Part shown: piece after piece, positions 26,409 through 35,267 of the stretch
Layout: the number at the start of each line of letters is the position of its first letter
Position numbering within the stretch: the stretch's first letter is position 1
NCBI RefSeq assembly: GCF_963518785.1
Contig: NZ_CAUQKJ010000001.1
Span: 310,001 to 374,000, forward strand
Source: an uncultured Campylobacter sp.
Lineage (GTDB): Bacteria > Campylobacterota > Campylobacteria > Campylobacterales > Campylobacteraceae
Length of the DNA stretch: 64,000 nucleotides
Reading direction: 5' to 3'
Notes under the pieces: generated by a model
Seen by the model: the letters and a program-made list of their open reading frames with translations, nothing else
The model's database searches: none
Told to the model about the DNA's origin: nothing
Program-made: the position numbers and the translations under genes

Positions 26409-28159
26409 TTTTGCTCCTTCTTATGAAGCCTAAGACCTAGCTCGCGAAGCTGCTCGTCTGTAACGACGCTAGGGGCTTTGGTGAGCGGACACTGCGCGCG
26501 CTGCGTTTTAGGAAACGCGATGACCTCGCGGATACTGCTTGAGCCGGTAACCAGCATCATCAGCCTATCAAAGCCGATCGCGATACCTCCGTGCGGAGGC
26601 GCGCCGAAGCTTAGCGCATCGAGCAGGAAGCCGAATTTCTCTCTCTGCTCCGCAGGCTCGATCTTAAGCAGCCTAAAGACCTTTTCTTGAATGTCCGCTT
26701 TGTGGATCCTGATACTGCCGCCGCCAAGCTCGATGCCGTTTAACACGACGTCGTAGGCGATCGACGTGATATCCTCCAAATCGGGCTCATCGGGATTGTT
26801 CGGCATAGTGAAAGGATGGTGCATCGCAGAGTAGCTGCCGTCGTCGTTTTGCTCAAACATAGGGAAATTTACGACCCACAAAAACTCAAGCCTGTTCGGA
26901 TCGATCAGACCGAGCTCGTTTGCGAGGAAAATTCTAAATCTGCCCATATAATCAAGCACGATTTTCTTTTTGCCAGCGCCGAAAAATACGACGTCGCCGA
27001 CCTTTAGCTCGCAGCGGCTGATGAGTTCGTCCAGCTCGCTTTTTTCAAAGAATTTTACCAGCGGCCCCTTTAGCCCGTCCTCTTTTACTTGGATAAACGC
27101 AAGTCCCTGCGCGCCGAATTTTTTCACGTATTCCTCAAAGCCTTGCATCTGGCGTTTGCTAAATTTCAGATCGCCGCCCTCGACTTTGAGCGCTTTAACA
27201 CGGTTAGCCTTGCGGTCTTTGGCTAAATTTGAAAAAATTTCGTTGCTCGATTTTTCAAAAATATCGGCTACGTCGATGAAAGGCATATCGTAGCGCAGAT
27301 CGGGTTTGTCGCTGCCGTAAAGCTCCATCGCGTCTTTATACTCCATATGTCTAAAAGGAGTGACGATCTCGCGGCCGCAGGATTTGAAAATATCCTTTAA
27401 AACCTCCTCGGCTACGCGCATTACGTCGTATTGGGTATTGAAGCTCATCTCGATATCGATCTGCGTAAATTCCGGCTGACGGTCGGCGCGCAGGTCCTCG
27501 TCGCGAAAGCAGCGCGCGATCTGGAAGTATTTATCAAAGCCCGAGCACATCAAAAGCTGTTTAAAAAGCTGCGGACTTTGCGGGAGCGCGTAAAAGCTGC
27601 CCGGATAGACGCGGCTAGGCACCAGATAATCCCTAGCGCCTTCAGGCGTCGCGCGCGTTAAGATCGGCGTTTCGACCTCCACAAAGCCTAGCCTATCAAG
27701 AGCATTTCGCGCGGCGATCGCAGCCTTGGAGCGCATTTTAAATTTATCGAAGCTGCCCTCTGCACGCAGATCCAAAAAGCGGTATTTTAGCTTAGTTTCC
27801 TCGTTGACGCTTTTATCACCGATTACGAAAGGAAGCGGCTTGCTCGGATTTTCGATCTCTAAACTTTCTACTACGACTTCGATATCGCCGGTTTTTAAAT
27901 TTGGATTTTCCAGCCCCTCGCCGCGAGCGCGGATCTTGCCAACGGCTTTTAGGACAAATTCGTTTCGCACGGTATTTGCTACCTCGTATGCCGAGTGGCT
28001 ATCTTTGGGATCACAGACTAGCTGTAACAGCCCGCTTCGGTCGCGCAAATCTATAAAAATCACGCCGCCGTGGTCGCGGTAAGAATTTACCCAGCCGCAC
28101 ACGGTTACACTTTTGCCGATATCGTTTTTACTCAAATCGGCGCAATAATGACTTCGCAA
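26405..28159 (-). CDS. aspS: Aspartyl-tRNA synthetase (class II)
   Basis: Charges tRNA-Asp, and probably tRNA-Asn too if a GatCAB route exists, as in most Campylobacterota. It has 584 residues from the chosen start. It shows the N-terminal OB anticodon domain (VCGWVNSYRDHGGVIFIDLRDR), the class II core with RFLDLR, TRATPEGARDYLVPSR and FRDEDLRADRQPEFTQID, the bacterial GAD insertion, and motif 3 GGIAIGFDRLMML. The start is TTG at 28159 with AAAGGAG five bases upstream, giving the conserved N terminus M-RSHYC; a longer ATG frame would place that ribosome site inside the gene. Confidence 0.95.
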   Translation of the reverse strand: MRSHYCADLSKNDIGKSVTVCGWVNSYRDHGGVIFIDLRDRSGLLQLVCDPKDSHSAYEVANTVRNEFVLKAVGKIRARGEGLENPNLKTGDIEVVVESLEIENPSKPLPFVIGDKSVNEETKLKYRFLDLRAEGSFDKFKMRSKAAIAARNALDRLGFVEVETPILTRATPEGARDYLVPSRVYPGSFYALPQSPQLFKQLLMCSGFDKYFQIARCFRDEDLRADRQPEFTQIDIEMSFNTQYDVMRVAEEVLKDIFKSCGREIVTPFRHMEYKDAMELYGSDKPDLRYDMPFIDVADIFEKSSNEIFSNLAKDRKANRVKALKVEGGDLKFSKRQMQGFEEYVKKFGAQGLAFIQVKEDGLKGPLVKFFEKSELDELISRCELKVGDVVFFGAGKKKIVLDYMGRFRIFLANELGLIDPNRLEFLWVVNFPMFEQNDDGSYSAMHHPFTMPNNPDEPDLEDITSIAYDVVLNGIELGGGSIRIHKADIQEKVFRLLKIEPAEQREKFGFLLDALSFGAPPHGGIAIGFDRLMMLVTGSSSIREVIAFPKTQRAQCPLTKAPSVVTDEQLRELGLRLHKKEQK

Positions 28160-28242
28160 ATTTACTCCTTTAAAATTATTTGTAAAACGCAAGTATAGTT
28201 AAATTTTGCTTTTACAAAGCTAATTTTTTATAAAATAAAACT

Positions 28243-29118
28243 ATGGAAAATAAAATTCATAAAAACCTTAAATTCGCGGGGCTAATAGCCAAAAAATCAG
28301 AAGAGATTCGCCCCGTCGTGGAGCAAATTTGCGAAATTTTAAAAGCGCAAGGTATCGAGCTTTTGCTTGAAGAGGACGGAGCGGAATTTTTCGGCCTTAA
28401 GCCGCATACGCTTGCAGAAATTTTAAAAAAGACCAATTTTTTAATCAGCCTCGGCGGTGACGGCACGCTCATCGGGCTTGCGAGGCTGCTAAGCGACAAA
28501 AACGCGTTTATTTTGGGCATCAACGCGGGCACTCTCGGGTTTTTAACGGATGTGCAGCCTAGCGAATTTGCGAAATTTTTAAAGGAATTTTTGCGCGGCG
28601 AATACGAGATCGAGCGCCCGTTTTTACTCGAAGTGATACTGGAAAACGGCAGCGGCAAGATCGTCCGCAAGACCGCATTTAACGACGTCGTAATCACCCG
28701 TAGCCATATCTCTTCGATGGCGAAGATCGACGCGTTTTTAAATAGAAAATATTTCAATACCTACTATGGCGACGGCGTGATCGTAAGCTCCGCCGTGGGC
28801 TCGACCGCGTATAATATGAGCGCGAACGGATCTATCGTCTATCCGCTGTGCGACGTGTTTTGCGTCACGCCGATCTGCTCGCACAGCCTAACGCAGCGGC
28901 CTTTGATCTTGCCAAAAGAGTATCTCGTGAGTTTCAAAAACGCCGGAAACTCCGAAGTTAGCGTCGTCATCGATGGACAAGACGTTTTTGATATGGCGGA
29001 ATTTCACAGCGTGAGCGTTAAAATTTCGCACGCCAAGGCAAATTTAATAAAACGCAGAAACTACGATTATTTCGACGTTTTAAAAGCCAAACTCAGATGG
29101 GGGCACGGCGGATGCTAG
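28243..29118 (+). CDS. nadK: NAD kinase
   Basis: Phosphorylates NAD to NADP. The 291-residue protein has the diagnostic GGDGT (residues 71-75) after LISL, the LGINAGTLGFLTD block, NDVVITR, DGVIVSSAVGSTAYNMSA and a C-terminal VVIDGQD. The length is typical. No strong ribosome site precedes the ATG. The start is 83 bases from the divergent aspS start, so the promoters share that gap. recN overlaps its last seven bases. Confidence 0.95.
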   Translation: MENKIHKNLKFAGLIAKKSEEIRPVVEQICEILKAQGIELLLEEDGAEFFGLKPHTLAEILKKTNFLISLGGDGTLIGLARLLSDKNAFILGINAGTLGFLTDVQPSEFAKFLKEFLRGEYEIERPFLLEVILENGSGKIVRKTAFNDVVITRSHISSMAKIDAFLNRKYFNTYYGDGVIVSSAVGSTAYNMSANGSIVYPLCDVFCVTPICSHSLTQRPLILPKEYLVSFKNAGNSEVSVVIDGQDVFDMAEFHSVSVKISHAKANLIKRRNYDYFDVLKAKLRWGHGGC

Positions 29119-30635
29119 AAAGAATTTATATTAAAAATAATCTAGGTTTTTGCGAGAGCGAGCTTAGTTTTGGCCCGGGACTTAGCGTATTTACAGGCAT
29201 CAGCGGCGCAGGTAAATCGGTATTAATAGGCGCTATTTTAGCGGTGTTTGGGCTTAAAGAATGCGAGGCAGAGCTCATAGAAGCGGACGTAGAGCATAAA
29301 TTTGATATGGAAAATTTCGGTTTGATAAACGATGCGCCAAATATTTTTCGCGTCCTAAAAGAGCGTAGCTTGCGATACTTTATAAATTCTCAATCGGTCT
29401 CAAAAAAAAATCTAAGCACGATCGCCGGCGAATACGTGAAATTTTTAGGCGCGAAAAACGCCGGCGAAATGAGTAGCGACAGTTTGCTAAAATTACTTGA
29501 TTTTATCGCCGCGAAAAAAGATGCGGCGCACGCGCTAAGCCTATCGGAGCTTCAAAGCGCCTTTACGGAATTTAGCCGCACAAAAAAGCAGCTGGATGAA
29601 ATTTTAGATCAAGAGCGCAAGATTGAGGAGTTAAAGGAATTCGCTCGCTTTGAGATTGAAAAAATCGAGCGCGTATCGCCTAAGATCGGCGAATACGAGG
29701 AGCTTTTGCAGATCAAAAAAAAGCTTAGTAAAAAAGATAAGATCGAGGAACTTTGGGCTAGGGTGCAGGGCGTTTTTGAGCTGGAACGCAGCGTCATCGA
29801 AGCGCTAAGTCTTAGCGGACTGGATAGCGCGTTTTTTGAGGATGCGATGAACGAGCTGCGGCTAAAGCGAGAAGGCTTGAATTTAGACGAGCTCGAAAAC
29901 ATCGACATAGAGAAAATTTTAGATCGTATCGAAGCTCTTAGCGCGCTAAATAGGCGCTACGGAAGCGTAGAAGAGGCTTTAGCTACGCTTGAAGCGCGCA
30001 AGAAAGAGCTTGAGCATTACGAGCAGTTAAGCTTTGAAAAAACCAAGTTGCAAGCAGAATTTAAACGTCTTAGCGAAAGCACCGCTACCCTTGCCAAAAA
30101 AATTAGCGAGGCTCGCAAGGGCGCTAAAAAACGGCTCGAGGATCTGATAAATTCCTATCTAAAGCAGCTTTATATGGACGGAGTGGAGCTTAGTTTTAAG
30201 CCCGCGGTTCTTAGTGAGCGCGGCACGGACGAAATTTGCGTTAGCTTGTGCAAGACGGAATTTAAAAATTTAAGCTCAGGCGAGACGAACCGCTTACGCC
30301 TTGCTTTCATCGCGGCAAGCTTGGAGCTTACAAATAACGGTGAGGGAATTTTAATCTTAGACGAGATTGATTCAAATTTAAGCGGAAAAGAGGCGATGAG
30401 TATCGCTAACGTGCTGGTAAAAATTTCAAAATTTTATCAAATTTTTGCGATCTCGCACCAGCCGCAGCTTAGCTCAAAGGCTGCGTCACACTTTTTAGTA
30501 AGTAAAACGAACGGCAAATCTAGCGTGAGATTATTAAGCGAAAATGAGAAAATAACAGAGCTAGCTCGTATGATAAGCGGCGAGACGATTACTGCAGAAG
30601 CCCTGGAATTCGCTAAAAAGCTAAGACAAAGCTGA
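29112..30635 (+). CDS. recN: DNA repair ATPase RecN
   Basis: An SMC-like protein acting in double-strand-break repair. It has 507 residues, with the N-terminal head carrying Walker A GISGAGKS (29-36), a long coiled-coil middle (about 150-350, rich in Glu, Lys and Leu), and the C-terminal head with the ABC signature LSSGETNRLRLA and Walker B ILILDEIDSNLSG. It is slightly shorter than the roughly 550 of E. coli, as is common in this group. The start ATG 29112 overlaps nadK; ATG 29097 is an in-frame alternative. The nadK-recN pairing is common in bacteria. Confidence 0.93.
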   Translation: MLERIYIKNNLGFCESELSFGPGLSVFTGISGAGKSVLIGAILAVFGLKECEAELIEADVEHKFDMENFGLINDAPNIFRVLKERSLRYFINSQSVSKKNLSTIAGEYVKFLGAKNAGEMSSDSLLKLLDFIAAKKDAAHALSLSELQSAFTEFSRTKKQLDEILDQERKIEELKEFARFEIEKIERVSPKIGEYEELLQIKKKLSKKDKIEELWARVQGVFELERSVIEALSLSGLDSAFFEDAMNELRLKREGLNLDELENIDIEKILDRIEALSALNRRYGSVEEALATLEARKKELEHYEQLSFEKTKLQAEFKRLSESTATLAKKISEARKGAKKRLEDLINSYLKQLYMDGVELSFKPAVLSERGTDEICVSLCKTEFKNLSSGETNRLRLAFIAASLELTNNGEGILILDEIDSNLSGKEAMSIANVLVKISKFYQIFAISHQPQLSSKAASHFLVSKTNGKSSVRLLSENEKITELARMISGETITAEALEFAKKLRQS

Positions 30636-30760
30636 AGGAATTTTAAGCTTAAGTTTAAATCTGAAATTTTTTGCTACAATACCGCGTTTAATTTAAATTT
30701 AAGTGTGATTTTGCAAAACGACGTAAAATCCGCTTCGAAAAATTTTATCAAGTGAGTTTT

Positions 30761-31558
30761 ATGATTATAGATACACATTGCCATTTAGACGATGCTAGTT
30801 TCGATGCCGATTTGGACGCGGTGATTGAGCGCGCCACGATTGCAGGCGTGCGCGGCATCATCATTCCCGGTGCCGATGTAGCAGACCTAGATAAGGCATG
30901 TAAAATTTCGCACGCACGGGATAATGTGTATTTTGCCGTAGGGGTACATCCATACGAGATAGATTCTTTCGATATGGAGGTGCTGAAGCGGTATGCTGAC
31001 GATCCCAAATGCGTGGGCGTTGGCGAATGCGGTCTTGATTATTTCAGACTTAAGCAGCAAGAGAGCAAGGAAACCAAAGCCTTAGAAATCTCCCGCCAAA
31101 AAGACGCCTTCATCTCACAAATCGATCTAGCAACACAACTTCAAAAACCACTTATAGTCCATATCCGAGAAGCAAACGAAGATAGCTTTGGAATTCTAAA
31201 AGATCGTGCCGGCGATTTATGTGGCGGTGTTTTACACTGCTTCAATGCCAGCAAGCTTTTGCTAGGTCTTAGCGAATACGGATTTTACTTCGGTATCGGC
31301 GGAGTTTTAACATTCAAAAATGCAAAAAACTTAGCTGAGATCTTACCGCAAATTCCGCAAGAGCGCCTCTTAATCGAGACGGATGCACCATATCTAACCC
31401 CGCATCCGCATCGCGGCGAGCGCAACGAGCCTGCATTTACGAGACTCGTGGTAGAAAAAGTCGCGGAAATTTTAAGCCTAAGCGTAAAAGAGGTCGAAGC
31501 AATAACGACTCAAAACGCCTGTAGGCTTTTTGGCGATAAAATCAAAGGAGAGATATGA
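30761..31558 (+). CDS. tatD: TatD-family metal-dependent hydrolase/DNase
   Basis: A 265-residue TIM-barrel hydrolase. The metal-site motifs are in order: DTHCHLDD at the N terminus, GECGLDY, HIREA, GVLHCF and IETDAPYLTPHPHRG. TatD proteins are 3'-5' nucleases implicated in DNA repair and RNA turnover. ATG 30761 begins with the conserved MIIDTHCH; a GTG at 30752 would add three residues. It overlaps the transglycosylase gene by four bases (ATGA) and begins a three-gene run ending with rlpA. Confidence 0.92.
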   Translation: MIIDTHCHLDDASFDADLDAVIERATIAGVRGIIIPGADVADLDKACKISHARDNVYFAVGVHPYEIDSFDMEVLKRYADDPKCVGVGECGLDYFRLKQQESKETKALEISRQKDAFISQIDLATQLQKPLIVHIREANEDSFGILKDRAGDLCGGVLHCFNASKLLLGLSEYGFYFGIGGVLTFKNAKNLAEILPQIPQERLLIETDAPYLTPHPHRGERNEPAFTRLVVEKVAEILSLSVKEVEAITTQNACRLFGDKIKGEI

Positions 31559-32553
31559 AAGCCATAAAATTTATACTGCTAGCCCTGCTTTTAGTGGGCG
31601 AAGCGTTTGCGAGCCAGCCCGGTCTGATGCGCGCAAATCACGACTATATTTTAAATCAATTCGGCATCGAAAATAACGAATCGAGCAAAAACGTAGTCGC
31701 GGGAATATTCCGTGCGATCAATGCAAGCGATCGCAAGCAGTTTAAGCATATCGTGACTTCGCAGTCGCACAATGCCTACTTAGTCAAATCCGAGGTCGAT
31801 AACATCGAAGCTCCGGAGTTCTTATTGTATTTGGCAATGGTAGAATCTCATCTTAAAAATACGGTCACATCAGGCGCTAGTGCAGGTGGTATGTGGCAGC
31901 TGATGCCGGCGACCGCAAAAAATTTCGGTCTTAGAGTAGATAGTGCAGTAGATGAGCGTCGCGATCCCGCAGCCTCTACGGATGCTGCGTTTTCGTATAT
32001 TTTGCATCTGAAGCAAAATTTTGGCAAGTGGTATTTAGCGCTAATGGCGTATAATTGTGGCGATCAAAAGCTTAAAAATGCGATTGCAGCTACTGGCAGC
32101 GATGATCTGGATCGCTTGCTAAAAAGCCCTGCACTTCCTAATGAGACTAAGAATTTTATTAAGCGCATTATCAAATACGCTTACATCGCTCAAAATGAAA
32201 ATATGCGTAAAATCCTGCTTTTTGAAAGTGAGCCGTGGGGGCTAAAGCGTATCGCCGTAGCTCCGGGCACAAAGCTAAGCGCGGTTGCAAAACAGATCGG
32301 AATTTCGCCGTCGCAGATGCAGGATTACAACGCGCATATTAAAAACGGAATTTCGCCGCTTAACGGCAAGTACTTCTTTTATATCCCACAAAGCAAATAT
32401 GCAGAATTTGTCGTAAATCAAGGCGCGTTTCAAGCGTATGAACCACGTCTGAAACAGCGCAAGCCAGGACGCGTGTTAGCAGGTTTGGCGAACGAGCTTA
32501 GCCTCAAAGACAAAAACGAAATAGCGCTAAATAATATAAAATTCAACAAATAA
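31555..32553 (+). CDS. Periplasmic lytic transglycosylase (MltD-like)
   Basis: A 332-residue exported protein with a signal peptide (MKAIKFILLALLLVGEAFA). The SLT domain spans about residues 80-200, with the catalytic Glu in YLAMVESHL, then ASAGGMWQLMPATAKNFG, and MAYNCGD. The C-terminal 100 residues resemble a LysM-like peptidoglycan-binding part (PGTKLSAVAKQIGISPSQMQDYN...). It cleaves peptidoglycan glycan strands to 1,6-anhydro products. Its ATG overlaps the tatD stop and has AAGGAG upstream. The next gene is rlpA, another glycan-strand enzyme, so the pair forms a wall-remodelling unit. Confidence 0.88.
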   Translation: MKAIKFILLALLLVGEAFASQPGLMRANHDYILNQFGIENNESSKNVVAGIFRAINASDRKQFKHIVTSQSHNAYLVKSEVDNIEAPEFLLYLAMVESHLKNTVTSGASAGGMWQLMPATAKNFGLRVDSAVDERRDPAASTDAAFSYILHLKQNFGKWYLALMAYNCGDQKLKNAIAATGSDDLDRLLKSPALPNETKNFIKRIIKYAYIAQNENMRKILLFESEPWGLKRIAVAPGTKLSAVAKQIGISPSQMQDYNAHIKNGISPLNGKYFFYIPQSKYAEFVVNQGAFQAYEPRLKQRKPGRVLAGLANELSLKDKNEIALNNIKFNK

Positions 32554-32566
32554 GATCGGATCGCAG

Positions 32567-33322
32567 GTGTCGTACCAGAAAATCGCTCTTTTTAGTGTGC
32601 TTTTTGCGCTGATTCTTGCCGGTTGCTCGTTTCGCACCGCACCGTCGTCTAGATCGTCTGCGGGCGGTGCGGGCAAGATCGGCAAAAACTCTCCCGCCAC
32701 CATGCGCCCTTATAAAATCAACGGCAAAACCTACTATCCAGAGCAGGTAAGCGTCGGCGATACCCAGATAGGTATCGCCAGCTGGTATGGGCCGAATTTT
32801 CATGGCAAATACACCTCAAACGGCGAAATTTACGATATGAACGGCATGACCGCCGCGCACAAAACCTATCCAATGAATACTATGGTAAAGGTCACGAATC
32901 GCGACACTGGAGCTACTGCAACCGTGCGCATCAATGACCGCGGTCCATTCGTGGATGGTCGCATCATTGATCTTAGCAAAACAGCTGCTAATCTAGTAGG
33001 CGTATTTGCCAAAGGTACGGCGCCTGTAAAGCTCGAAGTAGTGGGTTTTTATGGGCGCACTATTGCTAAAGGTTCGCCGAAAGCAACCATCGTCGGCGGA
33101 AATTTTATGGTGCAAATCGGTGCGTTTAGAAACAGAAGCGGCGCACAAATTTATCAGCGCGATTACCACGGCACAGCGGGATATCCTGCGATCATCAAAG
33201 AATTTAGCATAGATGGCGCGCCGATTTATCGCGTCTTTTTAAGCGGATTTAAGAGCGAGGATGAGGCAAGAGATTTCGCGCATAATGGCAAGTTTACTGG
33301 AGCTTTCATCGTAAGGGAGTAG
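32567..33322 (+). CDS. rlpA: RlpA-like septal lipoprotein with DPBB and SPOR domains
   Basis: A 251-residue lipoprotein. The lipobox is LAGC within the first 20 residues. The double-psi beta-barrel covers about 60-150 (IASWYGPNFHGKYTSNGE, AAHKTYPMNT, VRINDRGPFV, GRIIDLSK), and a C-terminal SPOR domain covers about 175-250 (FMVQIGAFRNRSGAQIY). RlpA proteins are often lytic transglycosylases acting on denuded glycan strands at the septum, and SPOR binds those strands. The start is GTG at 32567, 13 bases after the transglycosylase stop; no clear ribosome site is visible. Confidence 0.9.
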   Translation: MSYQKIALFSVLFALILAGCSFRTAPSSRSSAGGAGKIGKNSPATMRPYKINGKTYYPEQVSVGDTQIGIASWYGPNFHGKYTSNGEIYDMNGMTAAHKTYPMNTMVKVTNRDTGATATVRINDRGPFVDGRIIDLSKTAANLVGVFAKGTAPVKLEVVGFYGRTIAKGSPKATIVGGNFMVQIGAFRNRSGAQIYQRDYHGTAGYPAIIKEFSIDGAPIYRVFLSGFKSEDEARDFAHNGKFTGAFIVRE

Positions 33323-33563
33323 CAGTTTTCTTTGACGGCTTTTCCTTCGTTTTTTGCTTGATATAGGCTTTGTCAAATTTATTTGTGAGCTACTTGCAAT
33401 AAAATTTCCCGTCATCTAATAGTTATAGTTATCTGCTTTAGCTGCGGCAAAGTGCGAATTACTTGCAAGCTATTCGTAGCAAAAATTGCGCCTGCCTTCT
33501 TAAGCTTTGTTTTTTAATAGGGCGCAGCAGCTGATAAAATTTTATATTGCTAGGGGATAAAGC

Positions 33564-33800
33564 ATGCAAAAATATCCGGAAGTTTATAGTTTAGAAAAGA
33601 GTTTGGCTATACTTGAAAAATATAAAGACGAGCTGAGCGTAGAACAATACGAGCAAAACAGATATATCATCTGCAACCACGCGATAGAGGGTATGTTTGC
33701 AAAAGAGCAAGATATAATCGATCTTATCAAGGTCGATAAGGGAGAAAAAACGCCCGATGAGATAATAAACGAATATAAAAAAGAGTGGGGCATTTTATAG
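33564..33800 (+). CDS. Small VbhA-like antitoxin, apparently orphan
   Basis: A 78-residue acidic, helical protein. The central NHAIEGM resembles the inhibitory helix of class I Fic antitoxins ((S/T)xxxE(G/N)), with Asn in place of Ser/Thr. The following DLIKVDKGEKTPDEIINEYKKEW matches the usual shape of VbhA-family ends (conserved G-x-x-T/S-x-x-E-x-I). Such proteins block AMP-transferring Fic toxins. No Fic (HPFxxGNGR) gene is next to it or anywhere I can see in the window, so it may be a relic, a stand-alone protector, or serve a distant partner. AGGGGA precedes the ATG. Family assignment is by motif only. Confidence 0.5.
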   Translation: MQKYPEVYSLEKSLAILEKYKDELSVEQYEQNRYIICNHAIEGMFAKEQDIIDLIKVDKGEKTPDEIINEYKKEWGIL

Positions 33801-33874
33801 CGTAGTAGAAAATATTAAATTTAGATGGTGAAATATCAGAGGTATTTTGGTGCAGCTCATAGGTTCTTTAAATT

Positions 33875-34360
33875 TTAATCGTGCAGAAAAGTTACGACTT
33901 CGTGTTCTTTTGGAACATATTCCCTATTTTCAATACCGCCGCTGCCATACTCAGACAAGGCTTCATTTAAAATTTTATAAAGCTCGTCTATCGAAATATC
34001 TCCAATGTCAGAATTTACGCTTTGGAATTTATATTTGATTTTAAATGGATTTTCCGTGAAATATTTACTCGTTGTCTCATCATAAATTCGTCTTACATCA
34101 AGCTCGATATTTTTACCTTTATAGTGAAACAACCAAATATCCTCGCCCGTATAGCCATCTCGTGGATCCGGCATAGATGCCAAACATACATGAATAAGCC
34201 AAGCATCTCTTTGCCTATCGATAACCCAATTCATCCAATCGGTATCATTATCCTGGATTGGGTATGTGTAATTATGTTTCATCAATAACTCGTTCATATT
34301 GCTTAAAATATCATATTTCTCCAAGTCCTCTTTAGAAATATATTCCGCAACAAACGCCAT
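33875..34360 (-). CDS. Hypothetical acidic protein
   Basis: Not recognised. 161 residues, soluble, acidic, with many aromatic residues, no signal peptide and no obvious motif. A segment DWMNWVIDRQRDAWLIHVCLAS could be an amphipathic core helix. It has a strong ribosome site (AAAGGAGGG) before its ATG. It is second in a minus-strand pair with the membrane protein to its right (27-base gap). The size, acidity and accessory setting recall immunity proteins of contact-dependent toxins, but this is speculative. Confidence 0.6.
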   Translation of the reverse strand: MAFVAEYISKEDLEKYDILSNMNELLMKHNYTYPIQDNDTDWMNWVIDRQRDAWLIHVCLASMPDPRDGYTGEDIWLFHYKGKNIELDVRRIYDETTSKYFTENPFKIKYKFQSVNSDIGDISIDELYKILNEALSEYGSGGIENREYVPKEHEVVTFLHD

Positions 34361-34387
34361 CTAGCCCTCCTTTAAAAATTCTATAAT

Positions 34388-35020
34388 TTAAAGTAGATCG
34401 CTCGTATATAGACCGAACAAAGACGAGAGCTCAAATTTAACGTCTTTGTCGCTCAACAATTTATTATTCGGCACCGCAATAATGCCCGATTTAAACCTAT
34501 ACAATATATACTTTTTAAATCTAAATCCATTGAGCGCCAAGAAAATAAAATGATGTAGCATGGTGATTAAAAAGAATATTGGACTTACCAAATACCTAAC
34601 CATTCTCTTTCTCCTATTTTTTATATCTTTGATCCATATATTTACGTCTTGCTCATTGTATGGTATCAACGCCCAACTTACCGATACAAGATCGTCTTTT
34701 TGCATAATTTCGGTTTTAAATTTCATATGTTCGTCTATATGGTCGAATGAAATTTTATCATCATAAAATTTTGTAAAAAACTTATTGCAAAATTCTTGAT
34801 AGGCTATTTTTATCTCCCAAAATGTGCAAAATAAAATTCCGAAAATCCCTAGCGTTAATGACGCCCTTCTCATCATCTCTTTATGCGGATCCAGCTTCGG
34901 CGTTAAATTTAGCAAGACAAAAGACAAGAATATAAGCACACCCATGATTTTATTTGATATAGTAAGCCTAAAAAAGTAGTCGTTTTCTATGATTATCGGC
35001 TCTTTCTCGCAGTCTTTCAT
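34388..35020 (-). CDS. Hypothetical membrane protein
   Basis: Not recognised. A 210-residue protein with an N-terminal hydrophilic lead, two helices at about 25-42 and 52-68 (VLIFLSFVLLN, LTLGIFGILFCTFWEIKI), a soluble middle of about 70 residues, and one or two helices near 142-165. The C-terminal part ends KDVKFELSSLFGLYTSDLL. AGGGGG precedes the ATG. Its topology (two pairs of helices with a cytoplasmic middle) resembles YcxB-like small membrane proteins, without certainty. It is probably co-transcribed with the acidic protein to its left. Confidence 0.6.
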   Translation of the reverse strand: MKDCEKEPIIIENDYFFRLTISNKIMGVLIFLSFVLLNLTPKLDPHKEMMRRASLTLGIFGILFCTFWEIKIAYQEFCNKFFTKFYDDKISFDHIDEHMKFKTEIMQKDDLVSVSWALIPYNEQDVNIWIKDIKNRRKRMVRYLVSPIFFLITMLHHFIFLALNGFRFKKYILYRFKSGIIAVPNNKLLSDKDVKFELSSLFGLYTSDLL

Positions 35021-35267
35021 AATATCCCCCTATTTTAAAATCGAGCATAATTTTATCTTAACGGCGCTTTGCGAGGGATTAAAATTTCAGCCTTGCCGCA
35101 CCTCATTAAATTTTTAAAATTATATTTCTATGCAGATGCCGATTATTCAAAGACAAACTTCCCGCCCGTTTTCGATAGAATTTTAAAATTTTGATTTAAA
35201 TTTCTAGCCCATGCAGAAAACGCGCTTTAATCCAAAAAGCATAGAAAATGCAGCCTTGCACAGCAAT

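Noticed and set aside
33847..34288. Plus-strand frames opposite the hypothetical acidic protein
   Set aside because: Antisense to a frame with a strong AAAGGAGGG site; no start signals of their own.
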